Positions 1-5,587 of a stretch of 14,689 nucleotides of DNA are shown here, piece by piece. Source of the DNA: Candidatus Krumholzibacteriia bacterium (lineage in GTDB: Bacteria > Krumholzibacteriota > Krumholzibacteriia > LZORAL124-64-63); assembly GCA_028718575.1 (NCBI GenBank), contig JAQULN010000020.1:1-14689 (forward strand), given 5' to 3'. The position numbers and the translations under genes were made by a program. Below the pieces are notes generated by a model. That model saw nothing but the letters and a program-made list of their open reading frames with translations, made no database searches and was not told where the DNA came from. Numbering within the stretch: the first letter of the stretch is position 1; each line of letters begins with the position of its first letter.

Positions 1-1
1 G

Positions 2-1855
2 GACAGCCCCGCGGCGTTCAACAGCTACTTCGACCGCTACCAGGTCTACCGCATGCTCATTGAACCGGACTGGGGCAGGCCCGAACTGATCACCGCGACG
101 TTGCGCGCCCTGTGGCACGATCCCGCCGGCGATCCCGAGACCACGACGCGCCAGCTTCAGCTCGTCGACGCCCACGTCGCCTACGCCTGGCGCCATCTCC
201 CGGACCTGCGCGACGCGGCGAGCAATCTGCCGCGGGCCAACGCCACGCTGGTGGGCCGGGCGGAGAGCAACATTCGGGAATACTGGGCGGTGGATCTCTA
301 CTACGACAACTTGATCGCCGACATCAATCAAGAGGGGCGCCCGTTCTCGTTCGCCAGCGAAGCGGAGTTCAGCGGCGTGTTCAAGGGAGCCGACGATGCA
401 GATATGGCGGTCCTCAACGTGCCGTTCGCCTTCACCCGCAGCGGCTGGCGCGAGCAGGCGATGCGGCGCATCCAGGGCAGCGAACAGGAGCTGAAGGACA
501 ACTGGCTGCTGCAGGAAGCGTTCCGCGACCGCACCATGGATATTCGCAGCGAGTTGCTGGGCAAGTACCTGACCGAACACCGCCAGCGTTGGACGGCCTT
601 CCTGGGCGCGGTCGACGTGGCGTCGCCGCTGCGTCCAGCTGAGGTGCACGCGACGCTGCAACGCCTGGCGCCCCGCAACTCGCGGCTGTTCCGCTTCCTC
701 GAACGCGTCCGCGACACCATGGATTTGACCGGTGAAACGAAGGGATTGGTCGAGGGGGATGCCGCCGCCCTCGAGCAGGCGATGGCGGATTTCCGCTCCT
801 GGCGCGAATTCTTTCGCCAGCAAGGCGCCGGCGACCAGGCCTTCGAACCGGCCGCCGAGTATGCGAAGTTGCTCGGCGACCTCGTGGGATTTCTGCAGGA
901 GTTGATCAAGGATGGCGACTCGCTGGTCCTGGTGAAAGCCGCCGAGGCCAGCCGCTCCGTGTTCCAATCCGAGGGGCGCAGCGACCAGACCGCACTCGGC
1001 AAGGTGTCGGTGCGGATTCCCGACCTGGTCGTCAAGGGTGGCGCCAGCGTTTGCGAACAGGCTCTCGCGGCGTTCCTGCGCCGATCCGTGCAGTTGACCT
1101 GGAACGCCTGCCTGCGCGCGACCGAGGAGCAACTGGACTCCCTGTGGCGCGATACCGTCGCGCGCGAGTACACCAGCCGGCTCGCCGGCTACCCGTTGAA
1201 TCCCGACGCCAGATTCGATGTCGGTGTGGGGGACTTCGCTACCTTCTTCAGGCCGGGCGGCACCCTGGACGATTTCGTGACCCGGCACCTCGGCGTCTAT
1301 TTGAGCGGGGATTCGCGCCCGCGGACCGTGCTGGACGGCTCGCTGCGCCTGCAGGCGCAGGTGCCCGTCGCTCTTCGAAAGGCTGCCGCCCTGCGCGCGG
1401 TCTTGTTCGCTGGCAATGCGACGTCGCCGCACTTCACGTTCCGGCTGAAACCGCTACAATACGCCTATTCGCGCAGCTCCGGTCCGACGATCACGCACAC
1501 GGTCCTGCGGCTCGGCAGCGAAACGCTGGAATATGAGCTCGGGCAAGCGCCCGTGCGCTCGTTCGAGTGGTCCGGGGAGCGGCCTCTGCGCCACGCCAGC
1601 CTGCGGCTCGTGCCCGAAGGGGTCGTGCAGGGACACCGGATCGAGGACAGCGACTGGGCGTTGTTCCGCCTGCTCGATCTGGCGGAAACGGTCCCGGACG
1701 TGACGGAGTCGCGTATCCAGGTGAACTGGTTCCTGACGGACGCCCAGCAGCAGCGCCGCGTGAAGGTGCCGTACGAACTGACCGCCACGTCGGCGAACAA
1801 TCCGTTCAAGAGCGGGTTTTTCAGGTTCGACTGTCCGCGAACGCTGTTGCGATAA
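2..1855 (+). CDS. tssM: Type VI secretion system membrane protein TssM/IcmF, C-terminal part (5' truncated)
   Basis: TssM is the inner-membrane and periplasmic core of the T6SS membrane complex with TssJ and TssL. The frame is open from base 2 with no start, so the gene begins left of the window; 617 residues are visible. The first residues (FDRYQVYRMLIEPDW) match the conserved Y-x-L-k-x-YLML region of the periplasmic part. LTEHRQRWTAFLGAV, FLERVRDTMDLTGE and FFRPGGTLDDFVTRHLGVYL follow in the order seen in IcmF-related domains. The C-terminal beta domain shows WALFRLLD and ends in NPFKSGFFRFDCP, the family's signature ending. The N-terminal transmembrane pair and the NTPase-like cytoplasmic domain are not in view. 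No other T6SS gene lies to the right: the next gene converges on it 21 bases away, so this is the 3' end of that cluster. The internal ATG at 53 is not the start. Confidence 0.92.
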   Translation, partial: DSPAAFNSYFDRYQVYRMLIEPDWGRPELITATLRALWHDPAGDPETTTRQLQLVDAHVAYAWRHLPDLRDAASNLPRANATLVGRAESNIREYWAVDLYYDNLIADINQEGRPFSFASEAEFSGVFKGADDADMAVLNVPFAFTRSGWREQAMRRIQGSEQELKDNWLLQEAFRDRTMDIRSELLGKYLTEHRQRWTAFLGAVDVASPLRPAEVHATLQRLAPRNSRLFRFLERVRDTMDLTGETKGLVEGDAAALEQAMADFRSWREFFRQQGAGDQAFEPAAEYAKLLGDLVGFLQELIKDGDSLVLVKAAEASRSVFQSEGRSDQTALGKVSVRIPDLVVKGGASVCEQALAAFLRRSVQLTWNACLRATEEQLDSLWRDTVAREYTSRLAGYPLNPDARFDVGVGDFATFFRPGGTLDDFVTRHLGVYLSGDSRPRTVLDGSLRLQAQVPVALRKAAALRAVLFAGNATSPHFTFRLKPLQYAYSRSSGPTITHTVLRLGSETLEYELGQAPVRSFEWSGERPLRHASLRLVPEGVVQGHRIEDSDWALFRLLDLAETVPDVTESRIQVNWFLTDAQQQRRVKVPYELTATSANNPFKSGFFRFDCPRTLLR

Positions 1856-1876
1856 CGGCGATGCGGCGGTGCTTCG

Positions 1877-2530
1877 TCAGCGGTAGTACGGCTGTGGCTC
1901 TCCGACCTTGTTCGCGAAGAACTGGCCGTAGAGTTCCTGGCCGGCCGGAAAACACGTCTTGTCCGCGTACATGACCACCAGATCGGCCTTGAGGCTGCCG
2001 CCGCAGAGGCGCAGCGCGATCAGGCTGCGGCCGGTCAGCCAGCCCATCTCATAACGAACCAGGCCGAGACCCAGGGCCTGCGCGCGTTCGGACGGCTCCT
2101 CGGAGAACATGGGATCGTCCCAGTCCCAGTGCTCGATCGCGGGTTCTCCCCAGGCGTCGACCAGCTCGTCGCGTCGAGTTTCCGCGTCGCCGAAGTATGG
2201 CGCCAGCTGGCCGTTCGTATCGGACCACTGATAGAACCCCATGCACAGTTGATCGTCGTGGAACAAGTAGATCACCTGGCAGGGTTGGCCCGCGACGGTG
2301 GTCCGAAACCCGAGCAGCGGTCCCAAATCGAGATACGGCGCGCCCGCCTCCTGGCGGCGGATCTCCGATCTGGCTTGGCCCCAGACCGCAGCGCGGAAGT
2401 CCCGACCGGTCGCCGGCACGGGCGGCGCCGAGGGCGGGGGCGCCGCGTGCGCGGTATCGACCACGACGCCGGCGCCCATGACCAGATTGATGGCGGCGAC
2501 AGCTCCGAGTTGAGCAAGAAACAGACGCAC
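1877..2530 (-). CDS. Secreted periplasmic-type protein of unknown function, four cysteines
   Basis: The 217-residue protein starts at a GTG (2528-2530) with a good Shine-Dalgarno site, GGAGGT at 2536-2541, five bases upstream. Residues 1-29 form a signal peptide ending in DTAHA-A. A short Pro/Ala-rich linker follows, then a domain opening with DFRAAVWGQARSEIRRQE. This resembles a recurrent exported-protein pattern (W-G-x-s-x-x-e-V/I near the start, strands with YLFHDDQLCMGFYQW, then a DELVDAWGEPAIEHW helix and turn). I know the pattern only as uncharacterised proteins with a possible BamE/SmpA-like two-layer fold. The mature part has four cysteines, which could form two disulfides. It lies 56 bases downstream of another secreted-protein gene on the same strand, probably co-transcribed, and converges on tssM. 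No function can be assigned. Confidence 0.82.
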   Translation of the reverse strand: MRLFLAQLGAVAAINLVMGAGVVVDTAHAAPPPSAPPVPATGRDFRAAVWGQARSEIRRQEAGAPYLDLGPLLGFRTTVAGQPCQVIYLFHDDQLCMGFYQWSDTNGQLAPYFGDAETRRDELVDAWGEPAIEHWDWDDPMFSEEPSERAQALGLGLVRYEMGWLTGRSLIALRLCGGSLKADLVVMYADKTCFPAGQELYGQFFANKVGEPQPYYR

Positions 2531-2586
2531 CGGCTACCTCCAGCGGGAGTCCGACCGGCTTCGTTGCAGGAATCGGGCCGCGACGG

Positions 2587-2955
2587 TCACTCCCGGCAGA
2601 TCGTCAGGGTGAGAACGGCGGGCGCCTCTACCGGCGGCGACGCGAGCAGCGCCGCGAAATCGACGCCGAAGTCGGACAGGGAGGCGGTCAAGCGCCCCGA
2701 CGCATCCAGACGGCGGCTCAGGGCCGGCAGGCGGTAACGCCAGCCGTCCGGCAAACGCCATTCCAGGTCGAGTTGGATGGTCTCATCCGGGGCGCCGATG
2801 GCGGTCCAGACCGGCGGGTCGTCGGGGGAAGAGTCGTCGCAAGCGATGGCGGACGAGGGTAAGAACGTGACCACGGCGGCGCTGCGGAGCGTCGCCGCTG
2901 CTGCCGCGGCAGGGAACAGGACAACGAGGACCGATACGAGGCCGAGCCAGCGCAC
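2587..2955 (-). CDS. Small secreted protein of unknown function, possible accessory of the adjacent fibre locus
   Basis: I chose the GTG at 2953-2955 as start because GGAGGT (2962-2967) sits six bases upstream and because it puts a signal peptide (VRWLGLVSVLVVLFPAAAAA) at the very N-terminus. The frame stays open further upstream to a TTG at 3108, but that extension is Arg/Pro-rich and looks non-coding. The product has 122 residues, about 100 after cleavage. It contains two cysteines (in IACDDSS and in the final TICRE), which could pair. The body is beta-rich and ends in AVLTLTICRE, reminiscent of the hydrophobic last strand of the neighbouring pilin-like proteins (SYTITTFYE), but the similarity is too short to assign a family. 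It is divergent from the first pilin-like gene and upstream of another secreted-protein gene. Function unknown. Confidence 0.68.
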   Translation of the reverse strand: MRWLGLVSVLVVLFPAAAAAATLRSAAVVTFLPSSAIACDDSSPDDPPVWTAIGAPDETIQLDLEWRLPDGWRYRLPALSRRLDASGRLTASLSDFGVDFAALLASPPVEAPAVLTLTICRE

Positions 2956-2975
2956 GTCGACACCTCCGCCCAGTG

Positions 2976-3004
2976 ATTGTATGGGATCGCTCGCCGCGGG
3001 TCTC
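2976..3004 (-). promoter_or_regulatory. Possible sigma-70-type promoter for the minus-strand secreted-protein pair
   Basis: Read on the minus strand, TACAAT (2976-2981) matches the -10 consensus at five of six positions. It is preceded by a 17-base spacer and GAGACC (2999-3004), which matches the -35 consensus at only three of six. The predicted start near 2969 would give a leader of about 14 bases that still contains the ribosome binding site of the GTG at 2955. The weak -35 keeps this tentative. Confidence 0.3.
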
Positions 3005-3023
3005 GCGGAAATCTTCCGGATTG

Positions 3024-3038
3024 GGGCATGACCCTTGC
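3024..3038 (+). promoter_or_regulatory. Candidate sigma-54 (-24/-12) promoter upstream of the first pilin-like gene
   Basis: GGGCATG-ACCC-TTGC matches the TGGCACG-N4-TTGC sigma-54 consensus at nine of eleven defined bases, with invariant GG at 3025-3026 and GC at 3037-3038 separated by exactly ten bases. Transcription would start near 3050, giving a leader of about 125 bases before the ATG at 3175. A small inverted repeat, CGGAA-ATC-TTCCG (3006-3018), lies just upstream. Sigma-54 promoters need an enhancer-binding activator, which is not encoded here. A nearly identical site precedes the chaperone gene. Confidence 0.5.
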
Positions 3039-3174
3039 CCTGGTTGCGGATGAGGAGGTCCGGAGACCGCCGGCGATGTCTGCGCTCGGATCGGTAACCG
3101 CCTGTCAACAGGTGGGATCCGTGCGCAAAACAGCGCCCGACCGGACCCCGCCGCCGTCACCGGAGCGGGAGGTC

Positions 3175-3783
3175 ATGCGCGACCGACGATTGAAATCGAT
3201 CCGCTGGTCGGCAAGGTTCATGGCAGTAGGCGGCCTGATTTCCCTGTTCGCAGGGCAAGTTTGCTGTGTTCAGGCGGCAGAGCCGGCCGACAAAACCACG
3301 ATCTCGGCGCAACCGATTCGCCGGCCGGTGCTCCCGGACACCGGGAAGATCATTCTCTGGGAGAGCCGCGAGGGCAGCGGCACAGAAGGCGAGAAGGCCG
3401 AGATATCTGTTTATCAGCTGTATTCCATGGAATTCGGCGCACTCTGCCGCAAGAGCGGCTACGTCGTGCTCGGCATCGACGACGCGATCGTCGACAATCC
3501 CGATCACCTGGTCTACGGGGGCGTGCCGTACTCGGGGGTGATCCAACTCGAGGGCGACGCCAATCGGCCTGTCACCATCGAAATCACGGCGTCGGTCAAT
3601 GACGGACTGCAACTGAGCCATTTCAACACCGACCTGGGCGCGCCGCCTCTGTTGAGCCAAACGCTCGACGACCTGGGCAATCTGACGTTCCAACTCGGGG
3701 CGCGGTTGACGCTCGACGCCGGCGAGATCCAGGCCGGCACCGCGCAACAGATCAGCTACACCATCACCACGTTCTACGAGTAA
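3175..3783 (+). CDS. Secreted DUF4402-like pilin/fibre subunit, longer variant
   Basis: The 202-residue product begins with a basic n-region (MRDRRLKSIRW), then a hydrophobic stretch and a signal-peptidase site near VQAA-EP. The ATG at 3175 has GGAG at 3162-3165 nine bases upstream and a second purine run almost touching it. The frame is open back to about 2977, but no better start lies there. After a roughly 50-residue N-terminal segment rich in charged residues, the domain runs from YSMEFGALCRKSGYVVLG to the final strand QISYTITTFYE. This layout (FG-x-L near the start, G-x-L-T-L near the end, last strand YTI-x-x-x-Y) parallels the next gene and the DUF4402 family found in chaperone-usher loci. 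The long N-terminal extension suggests a tip, adaptor or minor subunit, but this is inference. It is followed by the major subunit-like gene after 200 bases. Confidence 0.72.
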   Translation: MRDRRLKSIRWSARFMAVGGLISLFAGQVCCVQAAEPADKTTISAQPIRRPVLPDTGKIILWESREGSGTEGEKAEISVYQLYSMEFGALCRKSGYVVLGIDDAIVDNPDHLVYGGVPYSGVIQLEGDANRPVTIEITASVNDGLQLSHFNTDLGAPPLLSQTLDDLGNLTFQLGARLTLDAGEIQAGTAQQISYTITTFYE

Positions 3784-3856
3784 ACCGCGCGCTATCTCCT
3801 GAGTCGCCGGCTCTCTCGCCGTGCCATCGTCCTGCTCCCCCTTGGAAAAATTTCGC

Positions 3857-3883
3857 TAAAGTTCCCCGTCTTCATTCCGAACT
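3857..3883 (+). promoter_or_regulatory. Candidate sigma-28 (FliA/WhiG-type) promoter upstream of the second pilin-like gene
   Basis: TAAAGTTC (3857-3864) matches the sigma-28 -35 consensus TAAAGTTT at seven of eight bases. An exact 11-base spacer follows, then TCCGAACT (3876-3883), which keeps the CCGA core of the GCCGATAA -10 element. An AT-rich run (TTGGAAAAATTTCGC) precedes it. A start near 3888 would leave a leader of about 95 bases. The weaker -10 half makes this a candidate only. Confidence 0.4.
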
Positions 3884-3894
3884 AGACCGCGTGC

Positions 3895-3965
3895 AGGGGC
3901 TGCTGAAGCACACGGGGCCAGCCCTGGAGAAACTGAACGGAATGGGTTGCGCCGGGTGCCCGGCG
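3895..3965 (+). promoter_or_regulatory. Structured 5' leader of the pilin-like gene (two predicted hairpins)
   Basis: Between the promoter candidate and the gene, CAGGGGCTG (3895-3903) can pair with CAGCCCTG (3919-3926) with one bulged base. CGCCGGG (3950-3956) is followed after two bases by its perfect complement CCCGGCG (3959-3965). The second stem ends six bases before the AAAGGAG ribosome binding site (3971-3977). It could stabilise the mRNA or affect translation. I see no match to a known riboswitch; the hallmark bases of c-di-GMP riboswitches are absent. Confidence 0.35.
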
Positions 3966-3983
3966 TGAACAAAGGAGTGAATG

Positions 3984-4499
3984 ATGAAGACCTTCTCGCG
4001 TTTCTCGATCCTGGCTGTGCTGCTCGTGGCCTTCGCCGGCAGCGCTGTGGCCGTTGAGTACAATTTCAACGCCCTGGTCGACATCGTCGAGGGCATCACC
4101 GTCACCGAGACCACGCCGCTGAACTTCGGCGTCCTGGTCAAGAATGACGGCGAGGTCATCGTGGCGGCCGACGGTGCCGTGACCAACGATGACGCGCTGA
4201 TCATCGACGATACCAACATCTCCCAGGGCATCTTCACCGTGGACTCCGCCCCCGGCGCCGATCTGCAGATCGCGTGCGTGGCTGGGACCCCCGTCGACGG
4301 TCTGGCGTTGACCGATTTTACGGCGAGCTGGGATGGCGGCGCCGAGGCTCCCGCCGAGACGGGCACGCCTGCGTTGCACACCATCGTGCTTGCGTCGGTG
4401 TCCCTGGAAATCGGCGCGACCCTGACGGTCACCAAGGCCGACGTGGAAGTCGCCGACAACGTGCAGATTCCCTATACGATGGAAGTCGTCTTCCAATAG
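3984..4499 (+). CDS. DUF4402-like pilin subunit, probable major subunit
   Basis: The 171-residue protein is read from the ATG at 3984, which has AAAGGAG (3971-3977) six bases upstream; the ATG three bases earlier is too close. The signal peptide MKTFSRFSILAVLLVAFAG ends at AVA-VEYNF. The mature part begins VEYNFNALVDIVEG and has TTPLNFGVLVKNDG, then alternating short strands, SLEIGATLTVTKADV and a final strand IPYTMEVVFQ. This is the DUF4402 layout: ALNFG-type N-terminal strand, L-x-v-G-g-T-L near the end, and a closing Y-x-v-x-V strand. There is one cysteine. The short size, good ribosome binding site, its own promoter candidate and a strong terminator straight after the gene all suggest the abundant structural subunit. 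It lies upstream of the chaperone and usher genes, as is usual for chaperone-usher pili. Confidence 0.8.
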   Translation: MKTFSRFSILAVLLVAFAGSAVAVEYNFNALVDIVEGITVTETTPLNFGVLVKNDGEVIVAADGAVTNDDALIIDDTNISQGIFTVDSAPGADLQIACVAGTPVDGLALTDFTASWDGGAEAPAETGTPALHTIVLASVSLEIGATLTVTKADVEVADNVQIPYTMEVVFQ

Positions 4500-4530
4500 A
4501 ATTCGCCGGTTCCCCCCGTGGGATCCGCGG

Positions 4531-4563
4531 CAGGACGAGGGCTCGCGCCCTCGTCCTGTTTTT
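4531..4563 (+). terminator. Strong Rho-independent terminator after the pilin-like gene
   Basis: CAGGACGAGGGC (4531-4542), loop TCGC and the perfect complement GCCCTCGTCCTG (4547-4558) form a 12-bp stem followed directly by five T (4559-4563). It begins 31 bases after the stop codon of the subunit gene and separates its transcript from the chaperone-usher genes. Confidence 0.92.
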
Positions 4564-4609
4564 AGCTGTTTTCGCCTTTTATGACAAAGAGTTATCCGCG
4601 GAGCGGGCG

Positions 4610-4624
4610 TGGCATAAGGGTTGC
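4610..4624 (+). promoter_or_regulatory. Candidate sigma-54 (-24/-12) promoter upstream of the chaperone gene
   Basis: TGGCATA-AGGG-TTGC matches the sigma-54 consensus TGGCACG-N4-TTGC at nine of eleven defined bases, with GG (4611-4612) and GC (4623-4624) exactly ten bases apart. It shares GGCAT-N5-TTGC with the candidate at 3024-3038. Its position just after the terminator and about 80 bases before the chaperone ATG is right for driving the chaperone-usher unit. Transcription would start near 4636. Confidence 0.58.
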
Positions 4625-4704
4625 GTTGACGGAACTGCGATTCACCGTCGGCTGGGTCAAGACCCTGCCGTGTAAAGACTTGCAGCTTTCGGGAGGCATC
4701 CTTG

Positions 4705-5586
4705 ATGGCCCTGTCCGCGGCATTTCATGGCAAGCTCCTGGTCAGGCTATGCTGTCTGGCTGTCCTGTTGACGGCGATCGGAGCCCAGGCGCAGGGGATT
4801 TCCGTCGCTCCGAGCCGAATTTTGCTCGACGGCCGGACCCGGTCCGCCACCGTCTTCCTGTCCAACCGTGGCAACGACACCGAAACGTATCGTATCTCCC
4901 TGGCATACTTCCAGATGCAGGAGAACGGCATCCTGGCGCGGGTCGATTCGACCGTGGCCGGGGGCGATTTCGCGGGCGAGGTGTTGCGGTACTCTCCGCG
5001 CCGGGTGGTGATCCCGCCAGGCGGATCCCAGACCGTGCGCCTGTTGGTACGCCGGCCCGCTGATCGACACGTCGACAACGAGGAATTCCGCGCACATCTC
5101 TCCGTGTGCTCGGTGCCGACGGTGCCGCGTCTGCTGGAGATGGAGGAGAACCTGCCGGACAACCTGGGCGAGGACCGGTTCGCCGTCCGCCCGGTGGCGT
5201 CGGTGGAAACTCTGGTGCCGATCATCGTCCGCTTTGGTAGGCCGCAGGCTACGGTCGCCATCACCGAGATCTTGGTGACCCCGCGCACGCGGACGGCCGG
5301 ACCAATGGTTCAATTCACGTTGACGCGCGGCGGGGAGCGCTCGCTCTACGGCAACTTGACCTTGACCCATCGCGATGTGCGCGGCAAGGAGACTCAGCTC
5401 TATTTCGGGCGCGGCATCGCGGTCTACACGCCGAACCCGTACCGCCGCTTTGCCATCACGCCGCGCGAGAGCGGCGTCGATCTCGCGTCCGGACGCGTGT
5501 CGATCGAATACCAGGAAACCGCCGACGGCGGCGGTGATCTCAACGCCAGAGCCGAGATCGTTCTCCCGCAAGGAGGCTACCGGTGA
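4705..5586 (+). CDS. Periplasmic PapD-type pilus assembly chaperone
   Basis: Such chaperones complete the fold of pilin subunits by donor-strand complementation in the periplasm and deliver them to the usher. I read 293 residues from the ATG at 4705; GGGAGG at 4691-4696 lies eight bases upstream. The signal peptide ends near AQAQ-GISVAPSR. Domain 1 (about residues 31-150) opens with ISVAPSRILLDGRTRSATVF, carries the RYSPRRVVIPPGGSQTVRLL strand-turn typical of PapD-like proteins and has EEFRAHLSV, matching the EYRSHL motif of archaic-type chaperones. Domain 2 starts at TLVPIIVRFGRPQATVAI, contains the R-x-G-x-R/S-S-x-YG element (RGGERSLYGN) and ends with RRFAITPRESG. At 293 residues it is longer than classical FimC/PapD (about 230). 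Only one base separates its stop from the usher GTG, so the two are translationally coupled. Confidence 0.88.
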   Translation: MALSAAFHGKLLVRLCCLAVLLTAIGAQAQGISVAPSRILLDGRTRSATVFLSNRGNDTETYRISLAYFQMQENGILARVDSTVAGGDFAGEVLRYSPRRVVIPPGGSQTVRLLVRRPADRHVDNEEFRAHLSVCSVPTVPRLLEMEENLPDNLGEDRFAVRPVASVETLVPIIVRFGRPQATVAITEILVTPRTRTAGPMVQFTLTRGGERSLYGNLTLTHRDVRGKETQLYFGRGIAVYTPNPYRRFAITPRESGVDLASGRVSIEYQETADGGGDLNARAEIVLPQGGYR

Positions 5587-5587
5587 G

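Noticed and set aside
2956..3108. Upstream extension of the small minus-strand secreted protein to a TTG
   Set aside because: The added residues are Arg/Pro-rich and non-conserved in style, and would place the signal sequence 50 residues inside the protein.
3842..3856. Sigma-54-like match TTGG...TTCGC before the pilin gene
   Set aside because: GG and GC are nine bases apart, not ten, and the CAC/TTGC features are missing; the overlapping sigma-28-like site fits better.
3888..3983. c-di-GMP riboswitch in the pilin leader
   Set aside because: The leader has hairpins, but the conserved GCAAA-type internal bases and tetraloop-receptor arrangement of GEMM riboswitches are absent.
5375..5587. Upstream extension of the usher-like frame into the chaperone gene
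   Set aside because: It would overlap the chaperone by 200 bases and bury the signal peptide; the GTG at 5588 has a ribosome site and a proper n-region.
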